Shown piece by piece: positions 35,243 through 44,672 of a stretch of 64,000 bases of DNA. The position numbers and the translations under genes are program-made. The first letter of the stretch is position 1, and every line of letters begins with the position of its first letter. The stretch is from contig NZ_JODR01000024.1 of assembly GCF_000725885.1 (NCBI RefSeq), positions 1 through 64,000 of the forward strand. The letters run 5' to 3'. Origin of the DNA: Streptomyces albus subsp. albus. GTDB lineage: Bacteria; Actinomycetota; Actinomycetes; Streptomycetales; Streptomycetaceae. The notes beneath the pieces were generated by a model that was not told where the DNA came from, searched no databases, and worked only from the letters and a program-made list of their open reading frames with translations.

Positions 35243-38200
35243 TCAGCCCGCCGGCTGGGGGGAGGACGTCGGGAGGTCCTCCGGGAGCAGCAGGCGCAGG
35301 TCCTCCAGTCCGGGGGCGTTCATCGTGCCGATGCGGCGGGCCTGCCGCGTCATCATCGACTCCAGGAGCTGGCGGGCGGTGCGCGCGTTGCCGAAGGAAC
35401 GGTCGCGGGGGATCAGTTCCACGTAGCGGCGCAGCGCCTCCAGGGTCTCCGGCGGGCAGTCGTAGCCGGAGTTGGTGGCGTACATGTTCATGATGGTGAC
35501 CAGTTCGTCCGCGGAGTAGTGCTCGAACTCCACGGTGCGGCTGAAGCGGGAGGCCAGGCCCGGGTTGGAGTCCAGGAAGCGCCGCATCTCGGCGGTGTAG
35601 CCCGCGGCGATGACGACGACCTCGTCGCGGTGGTCCTCCATCAGCTTCAGCAGGGTGTCGACGGCTTCCTGGCCGAAGTCGGAGCCCGAGCCCTCGGGGG
35701 TGAGGGTGTATGCCTCGTCGATGAACAGCACCCCGCCGAAGGCGCGTTCGAAGACCTCCTTGGTGAGCTGCGCCGTGTGGCCCACGTACCGGCCCACGAG
35801 GTCGGCGCGGGCCACCTCCACGAGCTGGCCGGTCTTCAGCACGCCGAGGGAGTGCAGCAGGTCCGCATACAGGCGGGCGATGGTGGTCTTACCGGTGCCG
35901 GGCGGGCCGGAGAAGATCAGGTGGTGGCTGATCTTCGGGGTGGGCAGGCCGGCGGCGCGGCGCTGCCGGGTGGCCTCCAGCAGGTTCACCAGGTCGGTCA
36001 CCTCGCGTTTGACGGCGGCGAGGCCGACCATGGAGTCGAGTTCGGCCAGCAGGTCCTGGGAGCTGCGTGCCGAGTCGCCGCCGCTGACCGCCTCGTCGTC
36101 GGCGACGTCGGCGGGCAGCAGCAGGGACAGGTCCGCCTCCGCGGGGTTGTCCATGGAGCCGAGCCGGAACGCCTGCCGGTCCACCATCTCCTCGAAGACG
36201 CGGCGGGCCGCGCGGCCGTTGCCGAACGTGGAGTCGCGCGGCATCCGCTCGTACAGCCGGGCGAGGGCGTCCAGGGTGCTGGGGTCCAGCTCGTAGCGGT
36301 GGGCCTCGCACATGGACTCGGTGATGGTGACCAGTTCCTCCACCGAGTAGTTGGTGAACTCTATGGTGCGGGTGAAGCGGGACGCCAGTCCGGGGTTGGA
36401 GCTGAGGAAGGTGTCCATCTGGTCGGTGTAGCCCGCGGCGATGACCACCACGTCGTCGCGGTGGTCCTCCATCAGCTTCAGGAGGGTGTCGATGGCCTCC
36501 TGGCCGAAGTCGGCGCCCGAACCCTTGCTGTCGGACAGCAGGGTGTACGCCTCGTCGATGAACAGGACACCGCCGAGGGCCTCGTTGAACGCCTCGGTGG
36601 TCTTGATGGCCGTGCCGCCGATGACCTGGGCGACCAGATCGGCGCGGGAGACCTCGACGAGGTGGCCGGAGCGCAGTACGCCGAGGTCGGCGAGGATGCC
36701 GCCGTAGAGGCGGGCGACGGTGGTCTTGCCGGTGCCGGGCGGGCCGGAGAACACCAGGTGGCGGCTCATCGGCGGGGCCGGCATGCCGAGGCTGGCGCGG
36801 CGCTGGGCGAGCTGGTTGAGGTTGACGAGGGTGCGCACCTGGTGCTTGACGTCGGCCAGGCCGATCAGCGACTCCAGCTCCTCCAGCGGGCTCTCGGGCT
36901 TCTTCGGTCCGCCGCCGGCGGGGCCGGATTCGGCGCCGCCCGTGCCGGCGGTCTCGCCCCAGGCGTCGGGGGACGCGTTGCCGCTGCTGTCCAGCCCCTC
37001 CACGGTGAGGCGGTCGCTGGGGCGGGACTGCTTGAGGCCGGCGCCGCGGTTGTCGCGCACGGTGCACACGCCCAGGGTGACCTTCTCGGCGGTGTCCACC
37101 CGGATGCCGTCACCGGTGTTGGCGGTGACCTGGCACGCCTCCAGGGTGGCCTTGGCGCCCTCGGCGAGCAGGACGCCGTGGGCGCCGGCCTCGGACAGGT
37201 GGAGGCGGTGCCCGGTGACCTCGCCGCCGCTCTCCACGTGGAGGCCGGCGGCGGCGCTGGAGCGGATCTCGCAGTCGAGGAGGGTGCCGCGGCCGTCGGC
37301 GGCGATCGTGACTCCGGCCAGTGCGGTGTTGCGCACGGTGGTGTCGCGGATCTCCGGGGCGCCGCCGTCGGCGATGCGGATGCCGGTGCCCTCGGTGCCC
37401 TCGACGGTGCACCCTTCCAGCCGTCCGCGGCCGTCCTCGGTGACCTCGATGCCGTGGCCGCGTGCGTCGGTGATCCGGGCGCGGCTCAGCAGCGGGTTGG
37501 CGTTGGTGCGGACGGAGATGCCGACTCCGGCGGCGTCGATCACCTCCAGCCGGTCGAACTCCGCCGAGGAGCCCTCCATCAGCAGGACGGAGGCGGTCTT
37601 GTCGGCGCACTCGCGCACGGTGGTGCCGGTCAGCAGCGGCGCGCTGGAGCCGATCACGCGGATCGCCGGGTCGGTGGCGGAGTCGAATTCGCAGTCCTGG
37701 AAGGTGCCCCGGGAGCGTTCGGTGACGGCGAGCCCGTTGCCCTTGGTGCGGGAGGTGACGCAGCGCAGTAGCTCGGGGTCGGCTCCGGAGGACAGGACGA
37801 TGCCGGGGCCGGAGGTGTCGGTGACGGTGATCTCTTCGAGGGCGGGCCGGGAGCTGCTGGTGACGTACACGCCGACCGAGGTGTCGTGCACCCGGGTGCG
37901 CAGCACGTGGGTGGAGCACTTGCCCTCCAGCGCGATGGCGGGCTTCTCGGTGGAGGTCACCTCGCAGTCCTCCACGCGGCCCTGTGCTTCCCCGTTGGCG
38001 AGGATGCCGTTGCCCTGGGCGTCGCGTATCCGGCAGCCGCGTACGGTGGTGCGGGCCTGCTCGCCGAGGACGACCGCCGAGGTGCCCAGGTGCTCGAAGA
38101 CGGAGTCGGCGACGACGCTGCCGGTGGGCGCGGTGTCCACCACGCCGGCGCCCTCGGGGTTGGAGATGCGGCAGTCGCGGATGGCCACCGAACCGCTCTC

Positions 38201-38557
38201 GCGTGCCAGGACGGCCGTCCAGCCAGAACCCACGACGGTGCAGCCGTCCATGGCCACCTGGCCGCGGGGCGCGTCCACCACGGGCAGGTCCTCGTTGCCG
38301 CCGCGCAGGGTCAGATCGGTGAGCATCACCGCGTCGGCGACGAGCACCACGGCGGTGCCCCTGGGCGGGCAGATCTCGACGCTGCCGCGCTCCCCGTCAC
38401 CGGCGATGGTGATGCGGGTCCGCACCGTCAGGTTCTCGCGGTAGCGGCCGGGCCGCACGCGTATCACCGCTCCTGCGCGGGCCTTCTCCAGGGCCTCGCC
38501 GATCGTCCGGAAGCCCTCCGGCTGGTCCGGACCGACCGTGAGCAACTGCCGTGACAC
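35243..38557 (-). CDS. Beta-helix repeat protein fused to two CbxX/EccA-type AAA ATPases
   Basis: A 1,104-residue protein. Residues 1-540 are a right-handed parallel beta-helix (repeats such as GTGIRIADGGAPEIRDTTVR); two AAA+ modules of the CbxX/CfqX type follow, Walker A GPPGTGKT at about 604 and 882, Walker B GGVLFIDEAYTL in both. The second module has an aromatic pore loop (GRYVGHTA), the first does not (AQVIGGTA). CbxX-type AAA proteins include EccA, the T7SS chaperone ATPase. Its position beside mycosin and eccC suggests it unfolds or delivers T7SS substrates, the beta-helix acting as a binding surface. GTG start at 38557. The gap 38558-38897 shows no gene, only short CACACGG-type repeats. 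Confidence 0.9.
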   Translation of the reverse strand: MSRQLLTVGPDQPEGFRTIGEALEKARAGAVIRVRPGRYRENLTVRTRITIAGDGERGSVEICPPRGTAVVLVADAVMLTDLTLRGGNEDLPVVDAPRGQVAMDGCTVVGSGWTAVLARESGSVAIRDCRISNPEGAGVVDTAPTGSVVADSVFEHLGTSAVVLGEQARTTVRGCRIRDAQGNGILANGEAQGRVEDCEVTSTEKPAIALEGKCSTHVLRTRVHDTSVGVYVTSSSRPALEEITVTDTSGPGIVLSSGADPELLRCVTSRTKGNGLAVTERSRGTFQDCEFDSATDPAIRVIGSSAPLLTGTTVRECADKTASVLLMEGSSAEFDRLEVIDAAGVGISVRTNANPLLSRARITDARGHGIEVTEDGRGRLEGCTVEGTEGTGIRIADGGAPEIRDTTVRNTALAGVTIAADGRGTLLDCEIRSSAAAGLHVESGGEVTGHRLHLSEAGAHGVLLAEGAKATLEACQVTANTGDGIRVDTAEKVTLGVCTVRDNRGAGLKQSRPSDRLTVEGLDSSGNASPDAWGETAGTGGAESGPAGGGPKKPESPLEELESLIGLADVKHQVRTLVNLNQLAQRRASLGMPAPPMSRHLVFSGPPGTGKTTVARLYGGILADLGVLRSGHLVEVSRADLVAQVIGGTAIKTTEAFNEALGGVLFIDEAYTLLSDSKGSGADFGQEAIDTLLKLMEDHRDDVVVIAAGYTDQMDTFLSSNPGLASRFTRTIEFTNYSVEELVTITESMCEAHRYELDPSTLDALARLYERMPRDSTFGNGRAARRVFEEMVDRQAFRLGSMDNPAEADLSLLLPADVADDEAVSGGDSARSSQDLLAELDSMVGLAAVKREVTDLVNLLEATRQRRAAGLPTPKISHHLIFSGPPGTGKTTIARLYADLLHSLGVLKTGQLVEVARADLVGRYVGHTAQLTKEVFERAFGGVLFIDEAYTLTPEGSGSDFGQEAVDTLLKLMEDHRDEVVVIAAGYTAEMRRFLDSNPGLASRFSRTVEFEHYSADELVTIMNMYATNSGYDCPPETLEALRRYVELIPRDRSFGNARTARQLLESMMTRQARRIGTMNAPGLEDLRLLLPEDLPTSSPQPAG

Positions 38558-38897
38558 GCTGGGACCTCCTTGTTGTGATGCCGCTGCCGGGCCCCTCGAA
38601 CCCCGGGCCGCGGGGAGGCCGGGGGGAGAGGTACAGGCACGCGATGAAGGCTACGGGAACCGTGGCACCGGCAGCCAGGTGCCTCCGGCACCGATGGCGG
38701 AGCCATATCCGGGGTGAAGCGCGGCAGTTCGATCCGTGGTGCGCGTTGACGGGGGACAGTATCCACGCAGTCCACGCGGGGTACGCGGTGCACACGGGCC
38801 ACACGGTCCGGGCAGTCCGCGCGGATCCCCCGGTTTTCGCACGTGGGGCGGTCCGGCACGTTACCGCGTGGTGATGTCCTGAGCGTATCGTGCGCCC

Positions 38898-40112
38898 ATG
38901 CGACGTGCTCGTTCCCCTCACCGCCCGGTGGGGCGTGCGGTGGCCGCCGCTCTGCTGGCCGCCGTCCCGCTGGCGGCCCAGACGCCGCCCGCCGCCGCCG
39001 ACTCCGTCGAACTGCCCGCTCTGTCGGCCGTCCTGGAGCCGGACAAGCCGTGTGCGCGGGCGTCGGACGAGACGGCACGCGAGGAGACGTGGACCCGGCA
39101 GGCGCTGGGGCTCGACCGTTCCTGGTCGCTGGCGGACGGCCACGGCGTGACGGTCGGTGTGGTGGACACCGGGGTCGGCAAGGACATTCCGGCCCTCCAG
39201 GACCGGGTCACCGCGGTCGGCTCCGCGGACACCGACTGTGTGGGGCACGGCAGTTTCGCCGCGGGCCTGATCGCCGCCGCGCCCGGGAAGGGCGTGGGGG
39301 TGGCCGGGGCCGCGCCGGCGGCCCGCATCCTGGCGGTGCGCGGCACCGACAAGCGCGGCAGGCCGACGGCTCAGCGGCTCGCGGACGGTATCCGGGCCGC
39401 GGTCGACGGCGGTGCGCAGGTCGTCTACGTGGGGCGGGCGGTGCCCACCGGCAAGGAGGAGCTGACTGCCGCCGTGGAGTACGCCACGAAGCGGGACGCG
39501 CTGGTCGTCGCCCCGTTCGCCCCGGACGCGCTGCCGGTGGACCGCGCCACCGGCGAGACGGAGGAGGCGGCGCCCTGGTACTGGCCCGCGGCGGCGCCCG
39601 GGGTGCTGTCGGTCATGGACTACGGCCCCGACGGCACCCGCCCGAAGAACGCTCCGCAGACGGGAGGCGCCGATCTGGCGGCTCCGGGGGACGCGGTGGT
39701 CAGCGTGGGTCCCAGCGGCCCGGGGCACTACATCGGGTCGGGGGCCTCGCTCGCGGCGGCGAACGTGGCCGGGGCGGCGGCGCTGGTCCGCTCGCGGCAC
39801 CCCGGGATGACGGCGGCGCAGGTGTCCCGGCAGCTCGTCACGGCGTCGTACCCGGCCCTTCCGCCGCGGGTGGACCCGTACGGGGCGCTGACCACCGTGC
39901 TGACCGACAAGCAGGCTTCCGTGCCCTCCCCGCCGCCTGCGAAGATCCCGCCGGAGGCGTCCCCCCAGCCGCTCAACCGTGCGCTGCTGATCGCGGGCGC
40001 GGGCGGCATGCTGGTGGTGCTGGTCGCGGGTGCGGCGGTGGTGATACCGCGTGGCCGGGCCCGGGGCTGGCGCCCGGCGGGCCGGGAGGAGGAGCGCGGC
40101 ACGGCCGTGTGA
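38898..40112 (+). CDS. T7SS mycosin-like subtilase (possibly oxyanion-impaired)
   Basis: A 404-residue S8-family protease of the mycosin (MycP) type. A signal peptide (PVGRAVAAALLAAVPLAA) precedes the catalytic domain with Asp90 (VVDTGVG), His117 (CVGHGSFAAG) and Ser284 (GSGASLAAANVAG); a C-terminal transmembrane helix (ALLIAGAGGMLVVLVAGAAV) and a basic tail follow. MycP stabilises the T7SS membrane complex and trims substrates. The usual VVAAAGN block bearing the oxyanion-hole Asn reads LVVAPFAPD near residues 202-210, so protease activity may be reduced and a structural role may dominate. Confidence 0.88.
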   Translation: MRRARSPHRPVGRAVAAALLAAVPLAAQTPPAAADSVELPALSAVLEPDKPCARASDETAREETWTRQALGLDRSWSLADGHGVTVGVVDTGVGKDIPALQDRVTAVGSADTDCVGHGSFAAGLIAAAPGKGVGVAGAAPAARILAVRGTDKRGRPTAQRLADGIRAAVDGGAQVVYVGRAVPTGKEELTAAVEYATKRDALVVAPFAPDALPVDRATGETEEAAPWYWPAAAPGVLSVMDYGPDGTRPKNAPQTGGADLAAPGDAVVSVGPSGPGHYIGSGASLAAANVAGAAALVRSRHPGMTAAQVSRQLVTASYPALPPRVDPYGALTTVLTDKQASVPSPPPAKIPPEASPQPLNRALLIAGAGGMLVVLVAGAAVVIPRGRARGWRPAGREEERGTAV

Positions 40113-40363
40113 CCGGCCACGCGCGGGACGTGGCCCCGGGAGCGCCCACCCGTAGGACGTGGGCCGAGGGGAATTCCGGCGCGTCCCGCGGCCGGTGGTC
40201 CCCGGGGCGGCACGCCGGACGGAAGCGTGAACTTCCTGTGAACCGGACGCGAACGGCCGCCCGAGTGAGGTGCGGAAAAGCGCGGGCCCGATCACGGGAA
40301 ATGCAGGATTCCGTCCGTGCCCCGCGAAAAGTACGCATGCGGGATTCTCCGTGAGAAAGGGAA

Positions 40364-40392
40364 CCGCCCCCGGCCAAGGAGCCGGGGGGCGG
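40364..40392. terminator. Terminator between the convergent mycosin and eccC genes
   Basis: A GC stem of about 11 bp (CCGCCCCCGGC with GCCGGGGGGCGG, one bulged G) and a 6-base loop. The rest of the 315-bp gap 40113-40427 shows no gene. Confidence 0.7.
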
Positions 40393-40427
40393 AACCGTTC
40401 GACGGAAGTGACCTCTGGGCGGGCGGA

Positions 40428-43400
40428 TCACGCGTCCGGGTCGTCCATCATCGCCGTCTGCACCTGTGTCGCCTTGCGGCGGGCGACACGGATGGCCCGC
40501 CCCGGGTTCATGTTCCTGCCCTTGATGTTGCCCAGCAGAATGCCCTCCGAGGGCGGGCAGGACAGCAGCAGGGCCGGGGTGTTGACCTCCAGCAGCCGTC
40601 GCATGAGCATTTCGTTGAGACCGCGACCGGCGCCCGCGGCACTGCGGGTGACGATGATGTGCATGCCGACCTCCCAGCCCATGGCCAGATGGTTGAGCAG
40701 CGGGTCGAACGGCGAGTTGCCGATGCCGGCGCCCAGCATGTCGTAGTCGTCGACGAGGATGAACAGACGCGGCCCCGACCACCAGTCGGCCTGCTTCATC
40801 CGGCCCGGGGCGATCTCCGGCCCCGGCACCCGGGTCTGCACGGCACGGGCGGCACCGTCGAGGAGGTCCTTGAGTGCCCCCAGCGAGACCGCGTGGCCCA
40901 GCCGGTACTCCTCCGGCACGGCTTCGACCAGGTCGCGGCGGTAGTCCACGAGCATGATCCGCGCCTCGGCGGGCGTGTACCGCTCCGTGATGGCCTTGGC
41001 GACCAGCCGCAGCAGGTTGGTCTTGCCGCTCTCGGTGTCGCCCACCACGACCAGGTGCGGGCTCTCGCTGAAGTCGTGCCACACGACCGACAGCCGCTCC
41101 TGCTCCAGGCCGATCGGCACCCGGAAGTCGCCGCCGGCCGGCGGCAGCTCCCGCACCGGCAGCTTGGTCGGCAGCATCCGCACCCGCGGGGCGTTGGGGC
41201 CGCGCCAGCTCTCCTTGACCGCGGCCACCAGGCTCGCGACCCCGTCCGCGAGGTCGTCGGCGGACTCCGCACCGTCGATGCGGGGGAGCGCGGTGAGGTA
41301 GTGGAGCTTGCCCTCCCGGGTCAGCCCCCGGCCGGGGATGCGCGGCACGGTGGCGGCGCGGCGGGTGTCGATCTGGGAGTCCATCGGATCACCCATCCGC
41401 AGCTCCAGGTGGGTGCCCGCCTGGTCGCGCACGGCGGCGGTCAGCTCCACCCAGCGGGCGGCGGTCACGATGAGGTGGACGCCGTAGTTGAGGCCGCGGG
41501 CGGCGATGGAGGCGAAGGTCTGGATGTAGCGGTCGAAGTCCTGGCGGACCGTGGACCAGCCGTCGATGACCAGGAAGACGTCGCCGTGCGGCTGGTCCGC
41601 GAACTCGCCCGCGGCCCGGCGGCGGCGGTAGGTGGCCATGGAGTCGATGCCGTGGTCGAGGAAGAACCGCTCGCGGTCCGCGAGCAGCGCCGTGACCTCG
41701 GAGATCACCCGGCTCACCCGCTCGGAGTCCAGCCGCGCCGCGACACCGGCGGTGTGCGGCAGGTCGGCGAGCTGCGCCAGGGTGCCGCCGCCGAAGTCCA
41801 GGCAGTAGAACTGCACCTCGCGCGGGGTGTGGGTGAGGGCCAGCGCGGTGAGGATCGTCCGCACCATGGTGCTCTTGCCGCTCTGCGGGCCGCCGACGAC
41901 GGCGACGTTGCCGCCGACGCCGGACAGATCGACGGTCAGCAGGTCGCGGATCTGCTCGAAGGGTTTGTCGACGATGCCGACGGGCACCGTCAGCCGCCCG
42001 CGCATCGGCCAGTCGACGGTGGTCAGGCCCAGTTCCGGATGGGGGGTCAGCGGCGGCAGCACCTGGTCGAGGGTGGCGGGCAGGTCCAGCGGCGGCAGCC
42101 ACACCTGGTGGGCGGGCGGGCCGGCGCCGATCAGCCGTTCCACGGCGACGGACAGCAGGGTGTCGCCGGTCTCCTCCTCCGGCTCCGGCTCGGGCTCCGG
42201 GAGGTCGGGTACCTGACGGGGTACCACGTAGCTCGCCGTCCACGGCACGGTCTGGCTCGCCACCCGGGCCTGGTTGGCCCGGCTGCGGCGCTGCTGGTAG
42301 GGGCCGGAGACGTAGGCGGCGCGGAACCGGGTGAGTGCCTCCACACCGGACTTCAGATAGCCGCTGCCGGGCTGCGGCGGCAACTGGTAGGCGTCGGGGA
42401 CGCCCAGCACGCCGCGGCTCTCCATGGCGGAGAAGGTGCGCAGACCGATGCGGTACGACAGGTGGCTCTCCAGCTGGTGCATCCGCCCCTCGTCCAGCCG
42501 CTGCGAGGCGAGCAGCAGATGGACGCCGAGGCTGCGTCCGAGCCGTCCGATCATCACGAACAGCTCCATGAACTCGCGGTGCGCGGAGAGCAGTTCGCTG
42601 AACTCGTCGACGATGACGAACAGGCTGGGCAGCGGCTCCAGCGGGGTGCCCGCGGCCCGCGCCTTCTCGTAGTCCAGCGCGGAGGTGTAGTTGCCGGCCG
42701 CACGCAGCAGCTCCTGGCGGCGGATCAGCTCGCCGTGCAGGGCGTCCTGCATACGGCCGACCAGCGCGGCCTCACCTGCCAGGTTGGTGATGACCGCGGA
42801 GACGTGGGGCAGTTCGTCCAGGCCGAGGAAGGTGGCGCCGCCCTTGAAGTCCACCAGGACGAAGTTGAGGGTTTCCGAGGAGTTCGACAGCGCGAGGGCC
42901 AGCACCAGGGTGCGCAGCAGTTCGCTCTTGCCGGAGCCGGTTGCGCCGATGAGCATGCCGTGCGGGCCGGTGCCGCCCTGTGCGGACTCCTTGATGTCCA
43001 GTTCGACGGGGCTGCCGTCGGGGCCGACCGCGATCGGCACCTTGAGCCGGTTGGACCCGGTGCTCTGCTGCCAGAGGGTCTGCGGGTCGTGCCGGTACAG
43101 GTCGGAGATGCCCAGCAGGGTGGTCAGTTCGACGTCGGAGGAGAGCGGTTCGGAGGAGTCGCCGCCGCCCATGCCCATCCGGTAGGGGGCCAGCCGCTTG
43201 GCCAGCGCCGTGGCACCGATCGTCCCCAGGGTGTCGGGGCGGCCGAGCCGGGTGGTCTGCTCCTTGCGTTCGCGGTCGGTGCGGACCAGCTCGAAGGAGT
43301 CCTCGCTGACGTCGAACCGCAGCGTGACCCGCCCCGGCCGCCAGCTGAGCGCGCCGGTGAGGTCCAGCACCACGGCGTTGCGGAAGCCGGCCCCGTCCAC

Positions 43401-44402
43401 CCGGTGGCGGGCCGGCACGGTGCCGCCGTCGAGCACGATGACGGTGAACGGTTCGTCACGACCGGGTGGCGCTTCGGGGTCGAACGTCGGCCGTTCCATG
43501 AATTCGGCGCCGAGCAGGTCCTCCAGCTCGTTGAAGGCCGACACGAACATCCGGGCCGGGCCGGCTCCGTCGTTCTCCTGCGGATGGAGGTTGTGCGGGA
43601 GCCACTTCACCCATTCCCAGTCGGCCCGTCGCTCGTCGGAGACGCACAGGGCGACCCATACGTCGTCGGGGGCGTGGAAGGTGACGAGCTGCGCCACGAT
43701 CGCGCGGGCCAGGGAGCGTATGCGCTCCTCGTCCCCGCGGAACAGCACCCGTGCCCAGGCCCGCAGATAGATGGCGATGGGCTGTTCGGGAACGGTGGAG
43801 TAGGCCCGGATGAAGCTGCGCAGGGCGTGCGCCGACAGCGGCTCCAGGTCCTCGACGGGGGTGGTGGCGGTGGGGGTCAGCCGCAGGCCCAGTTTCTGGT
43901 CCCCGACCGCGACGCGTATCTCGCCGAAGTCCTCGTCCTGCGGCCGGCGTTCCCACAGCCGCGTGGTGCCCGCCAGCTGCCACAGTGCGCCGGGCGGCGG
44001 ATGCCGCCACGCGAGCGCTTTCTGCTGGTCGACCACCGCATTGCGGACCTTGCGCCGAATTTGTGTCAGGTAGCGCAAATAGTCGCGGCGTTCACCCTTC
44101 AGTCGCTGTTTGCGCTCGCTCGCCTTTCGCATCATCTGGCCGAGCATCATGGCCGCCGACGACAGCACCATCAGGCCCATCGCCAGATACATGAAATGGC
44201 TGCTGCGGCCACCGCTCATACCGGGTCTCATCAGCATGAGCATCATGGAGACCGACATCAGCGCCATGGGCAGATAGGTCCAGACGGCGGAACTGTCCGG
44301 TACCACCTCGGGCAGTGTGGGAGGTTCCTGGAGCTTCAGTTCGCCGTCCGGCATTTCGGGGCCGCGCCGACGCGCCGGTCGGCGGAACAGGACCACACTC
44401 AA
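40428..44402 (-). CDS. eccC: T7SS FtsK/SpoIIIE-type ATPase EccC
   Basis: The motor of the secretion machine, 1,324 residues, as one fused EccCa-EccCb chain. Two N-terminal transmembrane helices (about 42-60, 68-88) lead to three FtsK-like ATPase domains with Walker A motifs GATGSGKS (about 484), GGPQSGKS (about 836) and GDTESGKT (about 1120). The C-terminal domain would bind the export signal of Esx substrates. The TTG start at 44402 gives MSVVLFRRPARRR, as in the family, and has GGAG upstream. It is transcribed away from eccD across a 270-bp gap that contains the palindrome GGTATACC near 44510. Confidence 0.95.
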   Translation of the reverse strand: MSVVLFRRPARRRGPEMPDGELKLQEPPTLPEVVPDSSAVWTYLPMALMSVSMMLMLMRPGMSGGRSSHFMYLAMGLMVLSSAAMMLGQMMRKASERKQRLKGERRDYLRYLTQIRRKVRNAVVDQQKALAWRHPPPGALWQLAGTTRLWERRPQDEDFGEIRVAVGDQKLGLRLTPTATTPVEDLEPLSAHALRSFIRAYSTVPEQPIAIYLRAWARVLFRGDEERIRSLARAIVAQLVTFHAPDDVWVALCVSDERRADWEWVKWLPHNLHPQENDGAGPARMFVSAFNELEDLLGAEFMERPTFDPEAPPGRDEPFTVIVLDGGTVPARHRVDGAGFRNAVVLDLTGALSWRPGRVTLRFDVSEDSFELVRTDRERKEQTTRLGRPDTLGTIGATALAKRLAPYRMGMGGGDSSEPLSSDVELTTLLGISDLYRHDPQTLWQQSTGSNRLKVPIAVGPDGSPVELDIKESAQGGTGPHGMLIGATGSGKSELLRTLVLALALSNSSETLNFVLVDFKGGATFLGLDELPHVSAVITNLAGEAALVGRMQDALHGELIRRQELLRAAGNYTSALDYEKARAAGTPLEPLPSLFVIVDEFSELLSAHREFMELFVMIGRLGRSLGVHLLLASQRLDEGRMHQLESHLSYRIGLRTFSAMESRGVLGVPDAYQLPPQPGSGYLKSGVEALTRFRAAYVSGPYQQRRSRANQARVASQTVPWTASYVVPRQVPDLPEPEPEPEEETGDTLLSVAVERLIGAGPPAHQVWLPPLDLPATLDQVLPPLTPHPELGLTTVDWPMRGRLTVPVGIVDKPFEQIRDLLTVDLSGVGGNVAVVGGPQSGKSTMVRTILTALALTHTPREVQFYCLDFGGGTLAQLADLPHTAGVAARLDSERVSRVISEVTALLADRERFFLDHGIDSMATYRRRRAAGEFADQPHGDVFLVIDGWSTVRQDFDRYIQTFASIAARGLNYGVHLIVTAARWVELTAAVRDQAGTHLELRMGDPMDSQIDTRRAATVPRIPGRGLTREGKLHYLTALPRIDGAESADDLADGVASLVAAVKESWRGPNAPRVRMLPTKLPVRELPPAGGDFRVPIGLEQERLSVVWHDFSESPHLVVVGDTESGKTNLLRLVAKAITERYTPAEARIMLVDYRRDLVEAVPEEYRLGHAVSLGALKDLLDGAARAVQTRVPGPEIAPGRMKQADWWSGPRLFILVDDYDMLGAGIGNSPFDPLLNHLAMGWEVGMHIIVTRSAAGAGRGLNEMLMRRLLEVNTPALLLSCPPSEGILLGNIKGRNMNPGRAIRVARRKATQVQTAMMDDPDA

Positions 44403-44672
44403 CGAAAGGTCTCCTCACGGGCGGGGCAACATCGGGGGAACGCCCTCGGTCCGTGGGCGCATCGACGCGTCCGCACTGACGACCGGAAATGCAACTTTGC
44501 ATACCCGGTATACCAGTTCCCGGACCAGGCAAGTAATGTGCACCCATCCGGAGACGTTTGGACACACGCATGTGATGGCGTTTCGACGAAGTCACCCTCC
44601 CGCATCACTTCGTGGTCGACGGAACCTCGGGAACCCCCGTGCAGACCCCCGGAAGAAGCGTGAGCCAGCCCG

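Noticed and set aside
34910..37771. Long plus-strand frame opposite the beta-helix/AAA gene
   Set aside because: It has a shadow-type composition (long GVHLGVARGDDHH-like stretches) and two unmistakable AAA modules are encoded on the other strand.
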